From Gemmatimonadota bacterium (lineage in GTDB: Bacteria > Gemmatimonadota > Gemmatimonadetes > Gemmatimonadales > GWC2-71-9), in NCBI GenBank assembly GCA_029262195.1, contig JAJCZX010000033.1, positions 95,977-159,976 on the forward strand: a stretch of DNA of 64,000 nucleotides, in the 5' to 3' direction. Within the stretch, counting starts at the first letter, position 1. Each line of letters begins with the position of its first letter. The position numbers and the translations under genes are program-made. This document shows, in pieces, positions 18,527-26,557 of the stretch. Under the pieces are notes generated by a model. That model was not told the DNA's origin. It did no database searches and saw nothing but the letters and a program-made list of their open reading frames with translations.

Positions 18527-19774
18527 CTAGGGCGCGAGCGACAACTTCACTTCCTGTCCACTCTCCAACCACGCTACGGTCGGCCCAAGGGGACCGTTTG
18601 CGATGGCGGGTGAGGCGCCAGAAATGACATCGCGCTTTACGGAGCGGATCGTTCCGTCGCCCCGAGCAGTAGCGATCGACAGGGTTGGTTCTTCAAAACG
18701 TCGGTCGTCCCAGATCAACCAGGCTCCAACTTCCGCGGCAGCGATTTTTACCTGGGAAGGCGGTACCCATCTGTCTGCAAGGAGAGGAATTCGCTCGCCG
18801 AAAGTAGCTCCATTGTCTGCTGACATGGCATAGTACATCCCGTTCGCGCCGGGCGCTCCGGTGTACCACCCGACATGCACGTTGCTTGACTGGTCTATTG
18901 CGATTGATGGGCCCGCGTGCGGACAACCTTCGTAGGCCCAACCGTCTTCGTGTACTCTGACCGGGTTTCCAAACGTTTGAGCGCCGTCGTCACTTCGTGC
19001 GACTACAATGTCCCGAACTGAATTGGCAAACTGTTTGCGCCAGGCAACCATTACCTCACCCGAGGGTCCCACGGCAAGGGAAGTGCGGCAGCAGGGACAC
19101 GCGTCAGTGTCCACTACCACCCCGGCTGAGAACGTCACACCGCCGTCCAATGAGCGAGCGATCACTATATCCGGGCCCAGGAGGCCCGCCTGCGACGGGG
19201 AATGGTGCCCATCGTGCGCCAGGTTAGCTGCATGTGCAGATCCTTCTTCGTGCGAGGGAGCACCCCGCTCGCGTCTTCCGTCAATCCAGGAGGCGTAAAT
19301 AGTCCCGTCCTTCGCAATTGCCAGATTGTGGAATGTGTGGGATGCTGGTTTGCCCTCCGCGTCGTCGTTTACGAAAATCGCCGGCTCGAAACTGGCGCCG
19401 TTGTCCAGGGATCGGGCAAACCGGAGGTTGCTGGACGGAAACCGCCGTCCTTCGATGACCCGGTTGTTTTGCCAGAGGACATAAACCTGACCCTCTGGTC
19501 CAACCGAGACCTGGGGAGGTGCCTGTTCATGAGGAGCGGCGTCACCGGGAATATCATTGACCCGAACCGGCGTGCCGCCACTAACCGAAAGCATCACATT
19601 GGATTCCGAATTTTCAGTCGAAACCCAGGTTACGAACGCTCCGGTTGTAGAGTGCGCTACTGTTGGATTGCTGGCGTTTGACTCCGCCACAACCGACGAC
19701 TCGCCCAACTGGAATGAGCCGCCGGAACAGGCTGAAGTCACGAGGACGAGAGCAACAATGCGACGGACCTTCAT
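18527..19774 (-). CDS. BNR/Asp-box beta-propeller lipoprotein with CPCC and His-rich loop
   Basis: A 415-residue predicted lipoprotein (lipobox TSAC, Cys16). Repeated Asp-box motifs (SLDNGASFE, SLDGGVTFS, SDDGAQTFG, SADNGATFG) indicate a six-bladed sialidase-like propeller. It also has a His-rich insertion (residues 175-191), CPCC at 226-229 and CPH at 284-286, not needed for sialidase activity and suggestive of metal binding. Typical sialidase catalytic residues (FRIP arginine, tyrosine pair) are not recognised, so an enzymatic role is doubtful. It is the last gene of a leftward set with the TonB receptor and a Cys/His-rich secreted protein. Confidence 0.75.
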   Translation of the reverse strand: MKVRRIVALVLVTSACSGGSFQLGESSVVAESNASNPTVAHSTTGAFVTWVSTENSESNVMLSVSGGTPVRVNDIPGDAAPHEQAPPQVSVGPEGQVYVLWQNNRVIEGRRFPSSNLRFARSLDNGASFEPAIFVNDDAEGKPASHTFHNLAIAKDGTIYASWIDGRRERGAPSHEEGSAHAANLAHDGHHSPSQAGLLGPDIVIARSLDGGVTFSAGVVVDTDACPCCRTSLAVGPSGEVMVAWRKQFANSVRDIVVARSDDGAQTFGNPVRVHEDGWAYEGCPHAGPSIAIDQSSNVHVGWYTGAPGANGMYYAMSADNGATFGERIPLLADRWVPPSQVKIAAAEVGAWLIWDDRRFEEPTLSIATARGDGTIRSVKRDVISGASPAIANGPLGPTVAWLESGQEVKLSLAP

Positions 19775-19788
19775 ATTTACTCCTTAGG

Positions 19789-22086
19789 TTAGTACTGTAG
19801 TCCGACAAAGAGAGTGCGGGGTCGACCGGGTGCGAGTTCGATGCCTCGGAACCCGGTGAATTGGCCTCGTTCCGCGTAGAGTTTGTTTGTTGCATTCAAC
19901 AACCGAGCGAATACAGTTACCCGGGAGAGGGCTTTGAAACTGCCGCGTAGGTTTAGAAGGTTGTGACCGGCGTACTTCTCCGTGTTGCCCTCGTCCAACC
20001 AATAACTCCCGACACGCGTGACCTCCGCCGACAAATCCAACCCAGCTATGAATGTCGGAGAATAGTTTAAAGACGCCGCCGCGATCGTTTGGGGAGCCGA
20101 TTGGATCTCATTGCCGCTGAAATCCAACGTCGATGTCGGACGCCAGTCTTCAAACGTGTGTTTCTGATAGGAGTAACTTCCCGAAATGGATAGGCCGTCC
20201 GCAATTTCTGAGGCAACTCCGATCTCAATGCCTCGATGTAGGGTTTCCCCCGCATTGCTGGCCTGGCGCGTTCCATCGTCCAATGTGAGTCGGACGATAT
20301 CATCTGTTTTCGTCATGTAGTAAGCAGAAACGTCGTACGACAATCTTCCCGCCACCAATCCCCGAGCTCCCGTCTCGAAGCTGTTGACCTTCACCGGGTC
20401 CAGGTCAACGGTGTTCGTCGAAGAGCCCTGCCGGAAAAGTTGGCCCTCGCTGGGTGACCTGAATCCGTGCCGATATGAGCCAAATAAATTGAATGCGTCT
20501 GACACCCGGTACGTTACGCCCGCTTTGGGACTCAGGTGTTCATACGACACAGTGGTACTGGAAGGGCGGCGATGTTGCCCTGTGGTCACATCCGAAAGGT
20601 TGTTTGTGTAGTCGTAACCGATGAAATCGGCTCGCAACCCGGTCGTCACGCGCAATCGGTGGGTCGGCGAAAACTCGGCCTGGACGTACGGCGAAGCTTC
20701 GCGGAACGTAACGTCATAATCGTAGATCGAGTTGGTGGGAGTAAATTGTGTGAAGATCCCAGCTTCTCGTAGCGGCGTACCAGCCGTTTCGAGACGCTCT
20801 CCCGGGCTAAGGTCGAGGTCTAAGCCCGCGATTAGCCGTCCGCGGAGTGATTCGAAATCAATTCGGTATTTCGTCAGGAATCCTGTCGAAAAATTCTGGG
20901 TCTCCCAGATCGCCGGGTCGAATGTGAGCGACCAGTTGGGGAGGAGGTCCATTGAGTTGAAGCGAAAGAATGGAGTTACGGAAAAGTTACTGGCTGACCC
21001 ATTTATCTCGAACGCAGCCGAAGCCCTGAAGGCCTTAACGTCCCTGAATGAGACGGGGGTCGTATTTAGTTCGGGATTGCTGTTGAAGTCGGCTTCGGAA
21101 AGCTGGGACGATCCTGCGGTTTGCTGATTGATGTTCGAGTAAGTCAAAACCGTCTTTACCTGTGCGGACCCAGATAGTTCGCGATCCCATCGGATGGTGG
21201 CGCTTTGACGGTCGTAGTCGGTTCCCTGCCTCCAACCGTCGGTGCGGGTAAGGTTGAGGTCGGCTCTAACGCCGTTCGCACCGAAGGAATTGGATCCGGA
21301 GGCCAATATTCGGCCCCAGGTATCCTCACCACCTTCGATCGTAATCCCGAATTGAGGCCGGAGGCTGGGTGCTCTGGTGGTGACGTTGATGACCCCGCCA
21401 ATAGCGTCCGAACCGTAAAGGGCAGACGAGGGACCCTTGGTAACTTCGATCCCACCGGCCTGAGGGACGTTTACCTCGTAGAGGGCATTGTGGTTGAAGA
21501 ATCCGGTTGACCGGGTTGGGATTCCATCTTCTAAAAACAAGTAAACCGGGTCAGTGGTTTGCGGTTGACGAATGGCGACCATCGAACCCTCTCCACTAGT
21601 TTGATTGACGTAGACTCCGGGTAGGGAATTGAGCAAATCAGCTGGATGGGCCGGCCCGACAGCGTCAATCTGTGAGGCACCGATCTGGCTGATCGTTGCG
21701 GCGACTTCGGTGCGCAATTCCTCTTCGCGAGTAGCACTCGTTACTATCTCGCTCATCAATATTGGTGAATCTGTGAGTGAAAAATCGGCGGTTGTTATCT
21801 GTCCACCGGTAATTGAAACAGTCGTTTGGGATCGTTTCTGACCGATTCTCCGCGCGACAACAACGTATCGACCGGCTGCGAGACCCTCAATGCGATAACG
21901 ACCACGAGCATCGGTCACCCCTCCTCTGGCTGTTCCCTCAACATCCACCCGGGCGTTTGACAGAGGCTCAGCCCTGCTATTCGTGACAATACCGGTAATT
22001 GCGCCGTGATCTTGCGCTGTGAGCGGTGACGATGCCAGGGCCGTCACCAGTAGCGCAAACACCCCGCCTTTCAGTAAGCGATTCAT
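19789..22086 (-). CDS. TonB-dependent outer-membrane receptor
   Basis: A 765-residue receptor with a signal peptide (about 1-24), a carboxypeptidase-regulatory-like domain (GAITGIVTNSRAEPLSNARVDVEGT), a plug domain (LLNSLPGVYVNQTSGEG, GIEVTKGPSSALYGSDAIGG) and a long beta barrel ending LFVGLQY. It takes up a large or scarce ligand using TonB energy. The ATG at 22086 is preceded by GGAGGACAG; the frame extends 18 codons further but without a ribosome site. Neighbouring Cys/His-rich proteins suggest a metal or metal complex as ligand, which is an inference. Confidence 0.93.
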   Translation of the reverse strand: MNRLLKGGVFALLVTALASSPLTAQDHGAITGIVTNSRAEPLSNARVDVEGTARGGVTDARGRYRIEGLAAGRYVVVARRIGQKRSQTTVSITGGQITTADFSLTDSPILMSEIVTSATREEELRTEVAATISQIGASQIDAVGPAHPADLLNSLPGVYVNQTSGEGSMVAIRQPQTTDPVYLFLEDGIPTRSTGFFNHNALYEVNVPQAGGIEVTKGPSSALYGSDAIGGVINVTTRAPSLRPQFGITIEGGEDTWGRILASGSNSFGANGVRADLNLTRTDGWRQGTDYDRQSATIRWDRELSGSAQVKTVLTYSNINQQTAGSSQLSEADFNSNPELNTTPVSFRDVKAFRASAAFEINGSASNFSVTPFFRFNSMDLLPNWSLTFDPAIWETQNFSTGFLTKYRIDFESLRGRLIAGLDLDLSPGERLETAGTPLREAGIFTQFTPTNSIYDYDVTFREASPYVQAEFSPTHRLRVTTGLRADFIGYDYTNNLSDVTTGQHRRPSSTTVSYEHLSPKAGVTYRVSDAFNLFGSYRHGFRSPSEGQLFRQGSSTNTVDLDPVKVNSFETGARGLVAGRLSYDVSAYYMTKTDDIVRLTLDDGTRQASNAGETLHRGIEIGVASEIADGLSISGSYSYQKHTFEDWRPTSTLDFSGNEIQSAPQTIAAASLNYSPTFIAGLDLSAEVTRVGSYWLDEGNTEKYAGHNLLNLRGSFKALSRVTVFARLLNATNKLYAERGQFTGFRGIELAPGRPRTLFVGLQY

Positions 22087-22165
22087 TCTGTCCTCCATAT
22101 ACATGTGGGCACACTCCCCCGGATCTCCAGGGGAGGGCAAGATTCGTCAATTTGTGTGTTGGGTT

Positions 22166-22570
22166 TTAAGCGGGTGGGGCGTTTGCGAACGGGAGTCGCA
22201 GCTGGGTGGATTTTTTCGGAGAGACATCATGAGCCTTTTCGGAAACTCTTGACGTGAAGTGGGCGAAAACGGGAATTTCCGCCTTTTCGATATCCGCATC
22301 TGACAACACTGAGCCGGTATTGCATGTGCTAGAGTTGCCGCAGGAGCAGCCACCGGAACCATTGCCGCTCTGGGATTGGCTGGGAGCCTCGGCTCCATGA
22401 CCCGGCATCGACGAACTCTCGACCGGGGCCGAGTCATGGCCGGAGCCATGGTGAGGGCAAGCCCTCACCCCGAGCGTCCAGGTCGCTGTTGAAAAGGCAA
22501 AAAGCGCAGCCGTGACGACTGCGGATACCGTTTTCGGCAACCAACTTTCTGAAAAGCGCGGGGTGATCAT
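22166..22570 (-). CDS. Secreted Cys/His-rich protein (CPHH motif)
   Basis: A 134-residue protein with a signal-peptide-like N-terminus (hydrophobic residues 14-36). The mature part starts at CPHH (38-41), then has His45, His58, Met55 and CSCGNSSTC (Cys75, 77, 83) in a Ser/Gly-rich flexible region, followed by a conserved-looking basic C-terminus. This is typical of periplasmic metal-binding proteins. Small CPxH proteins next to TonB receptors are known from copper-related loci, but I cannot assign a family. ATG at 22570 is used; GTG at 22591 is an alternative. Leftward, 79 bases before the TonB receptor. Confidence 0.6.
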   Translation of the reverse strand: MITPRFSESWLPKTVSAVVTAALFAFSTATWTLGVRACPHHGSGHDSAPVESSSMPGHGAEAPSQSQSGNGSGGCSCGNSSTCNTGSVLSDADIEKAEIPVFAHFTSRVSEKAHDVSPKKSTQLRLPFANAPPA

Positions 22571-22621
22571 CTCAGGGTGAACACCCTTCACGACCGCGAA
22601 GTTCCCGGCGGTTCGACAAGG

Positions 22622-24103
22622 TTATGGGGCGGTACTTCGATCGGTTCGTGCGTTCCTAACCATTTGCGCGACTTCCTCGAGTAGTGCCGGAGAGTCATAA
22701 ACGATCCCGTCTTTGATCGTATAGCGTACTCCACCCCTGTGGATGATTTCGCCGTTTTCGACCACATCGACACCGGTGCCGTAGAGCACCTTCAGGTTGT
22801 GTAACGGGTTTCCGTTGACGATAGCGATATCGGCTTCGTAACCGACGCGAACGACTCCCGTGTTGGACAACCCCAAAGCCCGAGCACCATTGGACGTGGC
22901 TTGTTGAATAACTTCTAGAGGATGAAAGCCCGCCTCCTGGTGCAACTCCATTTCTCTGATCGTGCCGAACCCGTACAGATGGTAGATGTAGCCTGCGTCG
23001 GATCCCACAGTGACGTTACCGCCCCGCCCCGCGTACTCCTTTACCCAGGACATCCAGATACGAAAATTGTTGGCCCACATTATCTCGTCTGACGTGGTCC
23101 AATCGAAATGGTAAGACCCATGTCGGGACGGATCGGGTTCGAAAAACTCCATCACATTGGGCAGCGCGTAGTCATCGAACCAGGGAAGATTTCGGGCGCG
23201 GGTCAGGTCGCGGTTGGCCTCATAAACTGCGAAGGTCGGGTCCCAGGAGACTCCATGGGCAAGCATCGTGTCAATAACTGCTGAAAGCAGCTCGGGGTCA
23301 GCCTGCCTCCAGATATCTCCGGCCCATCGGAAACGATCCAGCTCGTTGTCGTAGTTGTAGCTGAGAGGGAATTCCTGCGGGCCCGGGATTGCAGCGTCTG
23401 GAATGCCGTACCAGTGCTCTATGGTTCTCACTCCCGCTTGAGCGGCGGCCAGCGCATCTATCTCCTGTATCTTGAGGTCAACCGCTACAGGGAGCCCGAT
23501 CCGGTTGGCTTCGTCCATCATTGCCGCGAAAATATCTGGCGGCAGAATGAACACTTTTAAGCCTGCGGCTCCACTTCGTTGCAGCTCACGCACCTTTTCG
23601 CGGGCTTCATCCGGGGTGGCCGCCCCCGGGAAAGTCCGATACGGAATGATGGTCGGAGCGTCTATCCGGTTGTCCCGCGACAACTCGGCGTGAGCCACCA
23701 CGGTGTCCAACCCTTCGCCGCTTCCAGGGTCGCGGATTGTCGTGATGCCGTGCGACAACCAGAGTTTGTAGACATAGTCGCGGGGCATCGGTTCACCATT
23801 GCGACTGAACATGATATGGCCGTGGAGGTCCACTATCCCGGGCATCACGTACATTCCGGCGGCGTCAATTACTCTGTCTGCCTCGACGGCTCGGTTCGGG
23901 TTGTGGCGACCCATGGCTGTGATTAAACCGTCTTCGACCGTTATGTCATAGGGGCCGCGGACAGGGTTGCCGGTGCCGTCTATAACCAACGCGTTTCGGA
24001 TGACGAGCTTGTCATAAATCTGGCCGGTGGCGGCAGGCATCTGGGCGGCGACAGGAGGCACGGCCAGGAAGAACAGCAACGCAGCGTTTCTGGTAATTTT
24101 CAT
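22622..24103 (-). CDS. Secreted metal-dependent amidohydrolase
   Basis: A 493-residue protein with a signal peptide (about 1-20, ending PPVAAQ). The metal motif HxH is in GIVDLHGHIMFS, further ligands are probable at the His in RTIEHWYG and the Asp in VTVGSDAGYIYH, and the C-terminal strand GYEADIAIVNGNPL is typical of the imidazolonepropionase-like amidohydrolases. The substrate (often a peptide or prolyl compound in this group) cannot be read. It is leftward, 51 bases upstream of the CPHH gene, and may share its transcript. Confidence 0.85.
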   Translation of the reverse strand: MKITRNAALLFFLAVPPVAAQMPAATGQIYDKLVIRNALVIDGTGNPVRGPYDITVEDGLITAMGRHNPNRAVEADRVIDAAGMYVMPGIVDLHGHIMFSRNGEPMPRDYVYKLWLSHGITTIRDPGSGEGLDTVVAHAELSRDNRIDAPTIIPYRTFPGAATPDEAREKVRELQRSGAAGLKVFILPPDIFAAMMDEANRIGLPVAVDLKIQEIDALAAAQAGVRTIEHWYGIPDAAIPGPQEFPLSYNYDNELDRFRWAGDIWRQADPELLSAVIDTMLAHGVSWDPTFAVYEANRDLTRARNLPWFDDYALPNVMEFFEPDPSRHGSYHFDWTTSDEIMWANNFRIWMSWVKEYAGRGGNVTVGSDAGYIYHLYGFGTIREMELHQEAGFHPLEVIQQATSNGARALGLSNTGVVRVGYEADIAIVNGNPLHNLKVLYGTGVDVVENGEIIHRGGVRYTIKDGIVYDSPALLEEVAQMVRNARTDRSTAP

Positions 24104-24147
24104 GCGGACATCTCGGTAGAGGTTGGTTCAGCCAACATCCAAAGTAC

Positions 24148-24180
24148 GGGGAAGTCGGGAGGTCGGGAAGTCGGGCAGGG
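24148..24180 (+). repeat. G-rich 8-bp tandem repeat, second copy
   Basis: Five G-tracts (24148-24151, 24157-24159, 24165-24167, 24173-24175, 24178-24180) are built from GGGARGTC units and share 18 identical bases with the copy at 17312-17338. It lies between the amidohydrolase gene and the end of the membrane protein gene at 24189. Confidence 0.7.
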
Positions 24181-24188
24181 TTTAAAAG

Positions 24189-24542
24189 CTACTCAGCCCG
24201 GGAAGAGGGGACCGTCCACTGAACGCTGTCCCGTGACTGTTTGACGGTGCCTTTGTAGGAATCCCGTATACCGGGACTCAGCACGGCAACGGTAACTGCC
24301 TGGACAGCAGTGAGGAAAAAAGCCAAAAATAGTGTTTTTCCGCCGCGTCCCCTGTAGATCAAAAGGCCTCCGGCAGCAGCGCCAACCAGAACTGGCACCA
24401 GGCCAAGTATGGCCCACGGAGCCATTAGTCCCCAGTGAATTGGCGATACTTGACTGAAGTCGTCGTATGCGTGGAGAATCCACCACGTGCACGAAGCCAG
24501 AATGATCAGGCCCGCGATTCGGCGGATCGGGTGCTTGATCAT
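24189..24542 (-). CDS. Membrane protein with three or four helices
   Basis: A 117-residue protein with hydrophobic segments at about residues 9-25, 39-62 and 70-90 and a polar C-terminal tail. No family recognised. It overlaps the regulator gene upstream by 4 bases and is third in the operon 25436-24189. Confidence 0.6.
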   Translation of the reverse strand: MIKHPIRRIAGLIILASCTWWILHAYDDFSQVSPIHWGLMAPWAILGLVPVLVGAAAGGLLIYRGRGGKTLFLAFFLTAVQAVTVAVLSPGIRDSYKGTVKQSRDSVQWTVPSSRAE

Positions 24543-24859
24543 TTCTTTTTCCCTAGCGCTTTTCGAGTGGAATCCAGAATGGATTCCATCTTCACCAAAT
24601 ACGATTCGAGAGCGGCTTTCCCGGTGGGAGAAAGGCTGTACTCGGTACGTGGCTTCTTTGCCTCATAGCCCTTGGTCACGGTGATGTAGCCAGCCTCTTC
24701 GAGTTTCCTGGCATGCACGCTCAGGTTCCCGTCGGTCGCCTGGAGGATTTCTTTCAGGTCGGCAAACGTCAAGGTATCATTGGCTGCCAGAGCTGACACG
24801 ATCCCCAGTCTTATTCTCTCGTGAATGAGGCGATCGAGTTCGTCCGGTTTCTTATCCAC
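24539..24859 (-). CDS. Winged-helix transcriptional regulator (HTH_34/MarR-ArsR-like)
   Basis: A 106-residue DNA-binding protein. Residues 10-80 form a winged helix: LIHERIRLGIVSALAAN, then TFADLKEILQATDGNLSVHARKLEEAGYITVTKGYEAKKPRTEYSLSPTGKAAL read as helices H1-H3 and the wing. This matches the PF13601-type single-domain regulators that pair with membrane genes. It lies between two membrane genes with 4- and 8-base overlaps. A palindromic operator candidate at 25465-25490 suggests autoregulation. Confidence 0.85.
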   Translation of the reverse strand: MDKKPDELDRLIHERIRLGIVSALAANDTLTFADLKEILQATDGNLSVHARKLEEAGYITVTKGYEAKKPRTEYSLSPTGKAALESYLVKMESILDSTRKALGKKK

Positions 24860-25436
24860 CGTATTTCCCGGCTACTCGGAAACCAAACGCGATGTGCAGT
24901 CCTCCAAACCCTATCCCCAGGAGCCAGATGTTGAATTCGGGGCGCACGAAGGCGATCGCTCCCAACGCTAGAAAGCAGAGTCCCATCCAGCGAAAATCTC
25001 TCGCCGACTGAGTACCACCGGCTGTTACTGCAGCGCCGTACAAGGCGAGCCAGGTGCCGGGGATGAGCAGGTTCGATCCCGCCGCGTCCAGTGCGAACGT
25101 CAGCATACCGCCGGCCACAAGTGCAGGAGTCATAACCCAGGCCAGTTTTCTGAAAGACCCCGACCAGAGAGGGATGTTCAGTTTGTTTCCTTTTTTGGCG
25201 GTGGCCGTCGTGGAAATTACTATCGCCAGCACTGCGGTCGGGATCCAAATCGTCGGGTCCGCCGGTCCTTCCGATCGGATCGATGTGGCGATGGCGGCAG
25301 CCAGCCCTAAAAGGCCGACCAACACAAGCCCCCAACCGGAAATCGGCGTGAAACCGCCTGCAGTTTCCATTGTGGTTCGGATATAGGCGAGAGTCTCTTC
25401 TGCCTCTCTGGTCGCCTCGTCGGTGGATGCGCTCAC
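24852..25436 (-). CDS. Multi-span membrane protein of regulator operon
   Basis: A 194-residue protein with a soluble N-terminal segment (about 1-30, TREAEETLAYIRTTME) and about five hydrophobic helices. The GTG at 25436 is chosen since AAGGAGTTGAGGAC lies directly upstream; the frame runs further to 25625, but that would place coding sequence over the operator. It is the first gene of the operon with the winged-helix regulator and another membrane protein. Function unknown; the layout suggests an envelope or transport-related stress unit. Confidence 0.75.
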   Translation of the reverse strand: MSASTDEATREAEETLAYIRTTMETAGGFTPISGWGLVLVGLLGLAAAIATSIRSEGPADPTIWIPTAVLAIVISTTATAKKGNKLNIPLWSGSFRKLAWVMTPALVAGGMLTFALDAAGSNLLIPGTWLALYGAAVTAGGTQSARDFRWMGLCFLALGAIAFVRPEFNIWLLGIGFGGLHIAFGFRVAGKYGG

Positions 25437-25464
25437 GTCCTCAACTCCTTGAACCGGGTGTGTG

Positions 25465-25490
25465 CAAAGTACTTTGTACTGTAAAGTAGT
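25465..25490. promoter_or_regulatory. Palindromic operator candidate
   Basis: CAAAGTACTTTG (25465-25476) is a perfect 12-base palindrome, and AGTACTTT (25468-25475) and AAAGTAGT (25483-25490) form a second, 7-of-8 inverted repeat with a 7-base spacer. It is 29-54 bases upstream of the GTG at 25436, where the promoter would be, and suits a dimeric winged-helix repressor such as the one encoded in this operon. Confidence 0.5.
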
Positions 25491-25618
25491 AGTCTTCGGA
25501 ATGTTTTGCAACGCCGGAACACTCTTCGCCATTCCATATTTATATGAAGTTTGGGCTTGGATTTCCGAGCCATCCTTACTAAGATTTTTCCCCTTAACAG
25601 CAACATGCGGAGCGGTTG

Positions 25619-26557
25619 ATGGCACTACTGGATTTGAAAGATGTCTCGAAGAGTTTCGGTACGGTCAACGCTGTCGATAAGGTCAGCTGTTCGGTCGACC
25701 GGGGGCAGGTGGTTGGGTTCCTCGGGCCTAACGGGGCCGGGAAATCGACGACGATGAGGATGATCACCCAGTTCCTGGAGGCCGATTCAGGGTCAATCTT
25801 ATTCGACGGTTCTCCTCTAGAAGACAACTCCGTTGAGGTCAAACGTAGAGTAGGGTATCTCCCTGAGAACAACCCGCTTTACCGAGACATGATCGTTTCG
25901 GAGTACCTCGATTTCATTGGGGACCTGCGAGGCATCAACTCCAACCGTCGTTCTGCGATCGATGATGCGGTGGCCAGCACGGGACTGGAATCGGTCTTCT
26001 ACCGTCCTATTGGGGACCTTTCCAAGGGTTTTCGCCAACGGGTTGGGTTGGCCCAGGCGATCCTGCATCGTCCCGACCTTCTGATTCTGGACGAACCAAG
26101 CGAGGGGCTCGATCCTAATCAGCGTGTGGGCATCAGGGCCCTCATCTCGGATTTGGGTCGGGAACACACTGTGATCCTGTCGACCCACGTTTTGTCTGAG
26201 GCGCAGACTTCCTGTTCTCGATTGCTAATCATCAACCAGGGTAAAATTGTTGCGGACGGGCCTGTTGATGAGTTGGTCGCCCGGGCGGAGGGCAAAGTGA
26301 CGATCACGGTAGAAGCATCGGGCGCGGGAATCGAATCTGCACTTGGATCGGTGGAGGGTGCTCTGGATGTGGAGCTTACGGGCAACCGCGATGATCGGAC
26401 TACCGCCGTGGTCACCGCAAGCTCGTCGGACGACCTGCGGCCGACCATCTTCAACCTCGCCAAGGAAAAGGATTGGACGCTTTACGAGTTGCATCAGGAA
26501 TCGGGAAGTCTCGAAGATCTGTTCAGGCAGATTACCGGTGAGGAGGTGGATGGATGA
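25619..26557 (+). CDS. ABC transporter ATP-binding protein, GldA type
   Basis: A 312-residue ATPase with Walker A GPNGAGKSTTMRM, signature LSKGFRQRVGLAQA and Walker B LLILDEPSEGLDP, then the switch in STHVLSEAQ. The C-terminal 80 residues form the small extra domain typical of ABC-2 export ATPases such as GldA. ATG at 25619 has GGAGCGG upstream. It overlaps the permease gene by 4 bases and is the first of a three-gene operon with the GldFG-like and DUF4340 genes. Confidence 0.92.
   Translation: MALLDLKDVSKSFGTVNAVDKVSCSVDRGQVVGFLGPNGAGKSTTMRMITQFLEADSGSILFDGSPLEDNSVEVKRRVGYLPENNPLYRDMIVSEYLDFIGDLRGINSNRRSAIDDAVASTGLESVFYRPIGDLSKGFRQRVGLAQAILHRPDLLILDEPSEGLDPNQRVGIRALISDLGREHTVILSTHVLSEAQTSCSRLLIINQGKIVADGPVDELVARAEGKVTITVEASGAGIESALGSVEGALDVELTGNRDDRTTAVVTASSSDDLRPTIFNLAKEKDWTLYELHQESGSLEDLFRQITGEEVDG

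Noticed and set aside
18527..19774. Functional exo-alpha-sialidase
   Set aside because: Asp boxes indicate the propeller fold only. The FRIP motif, the other catalytic arginines and the tyrosine/glutamate pair were not recognised, and metal-ligand motifs point elsewhere.
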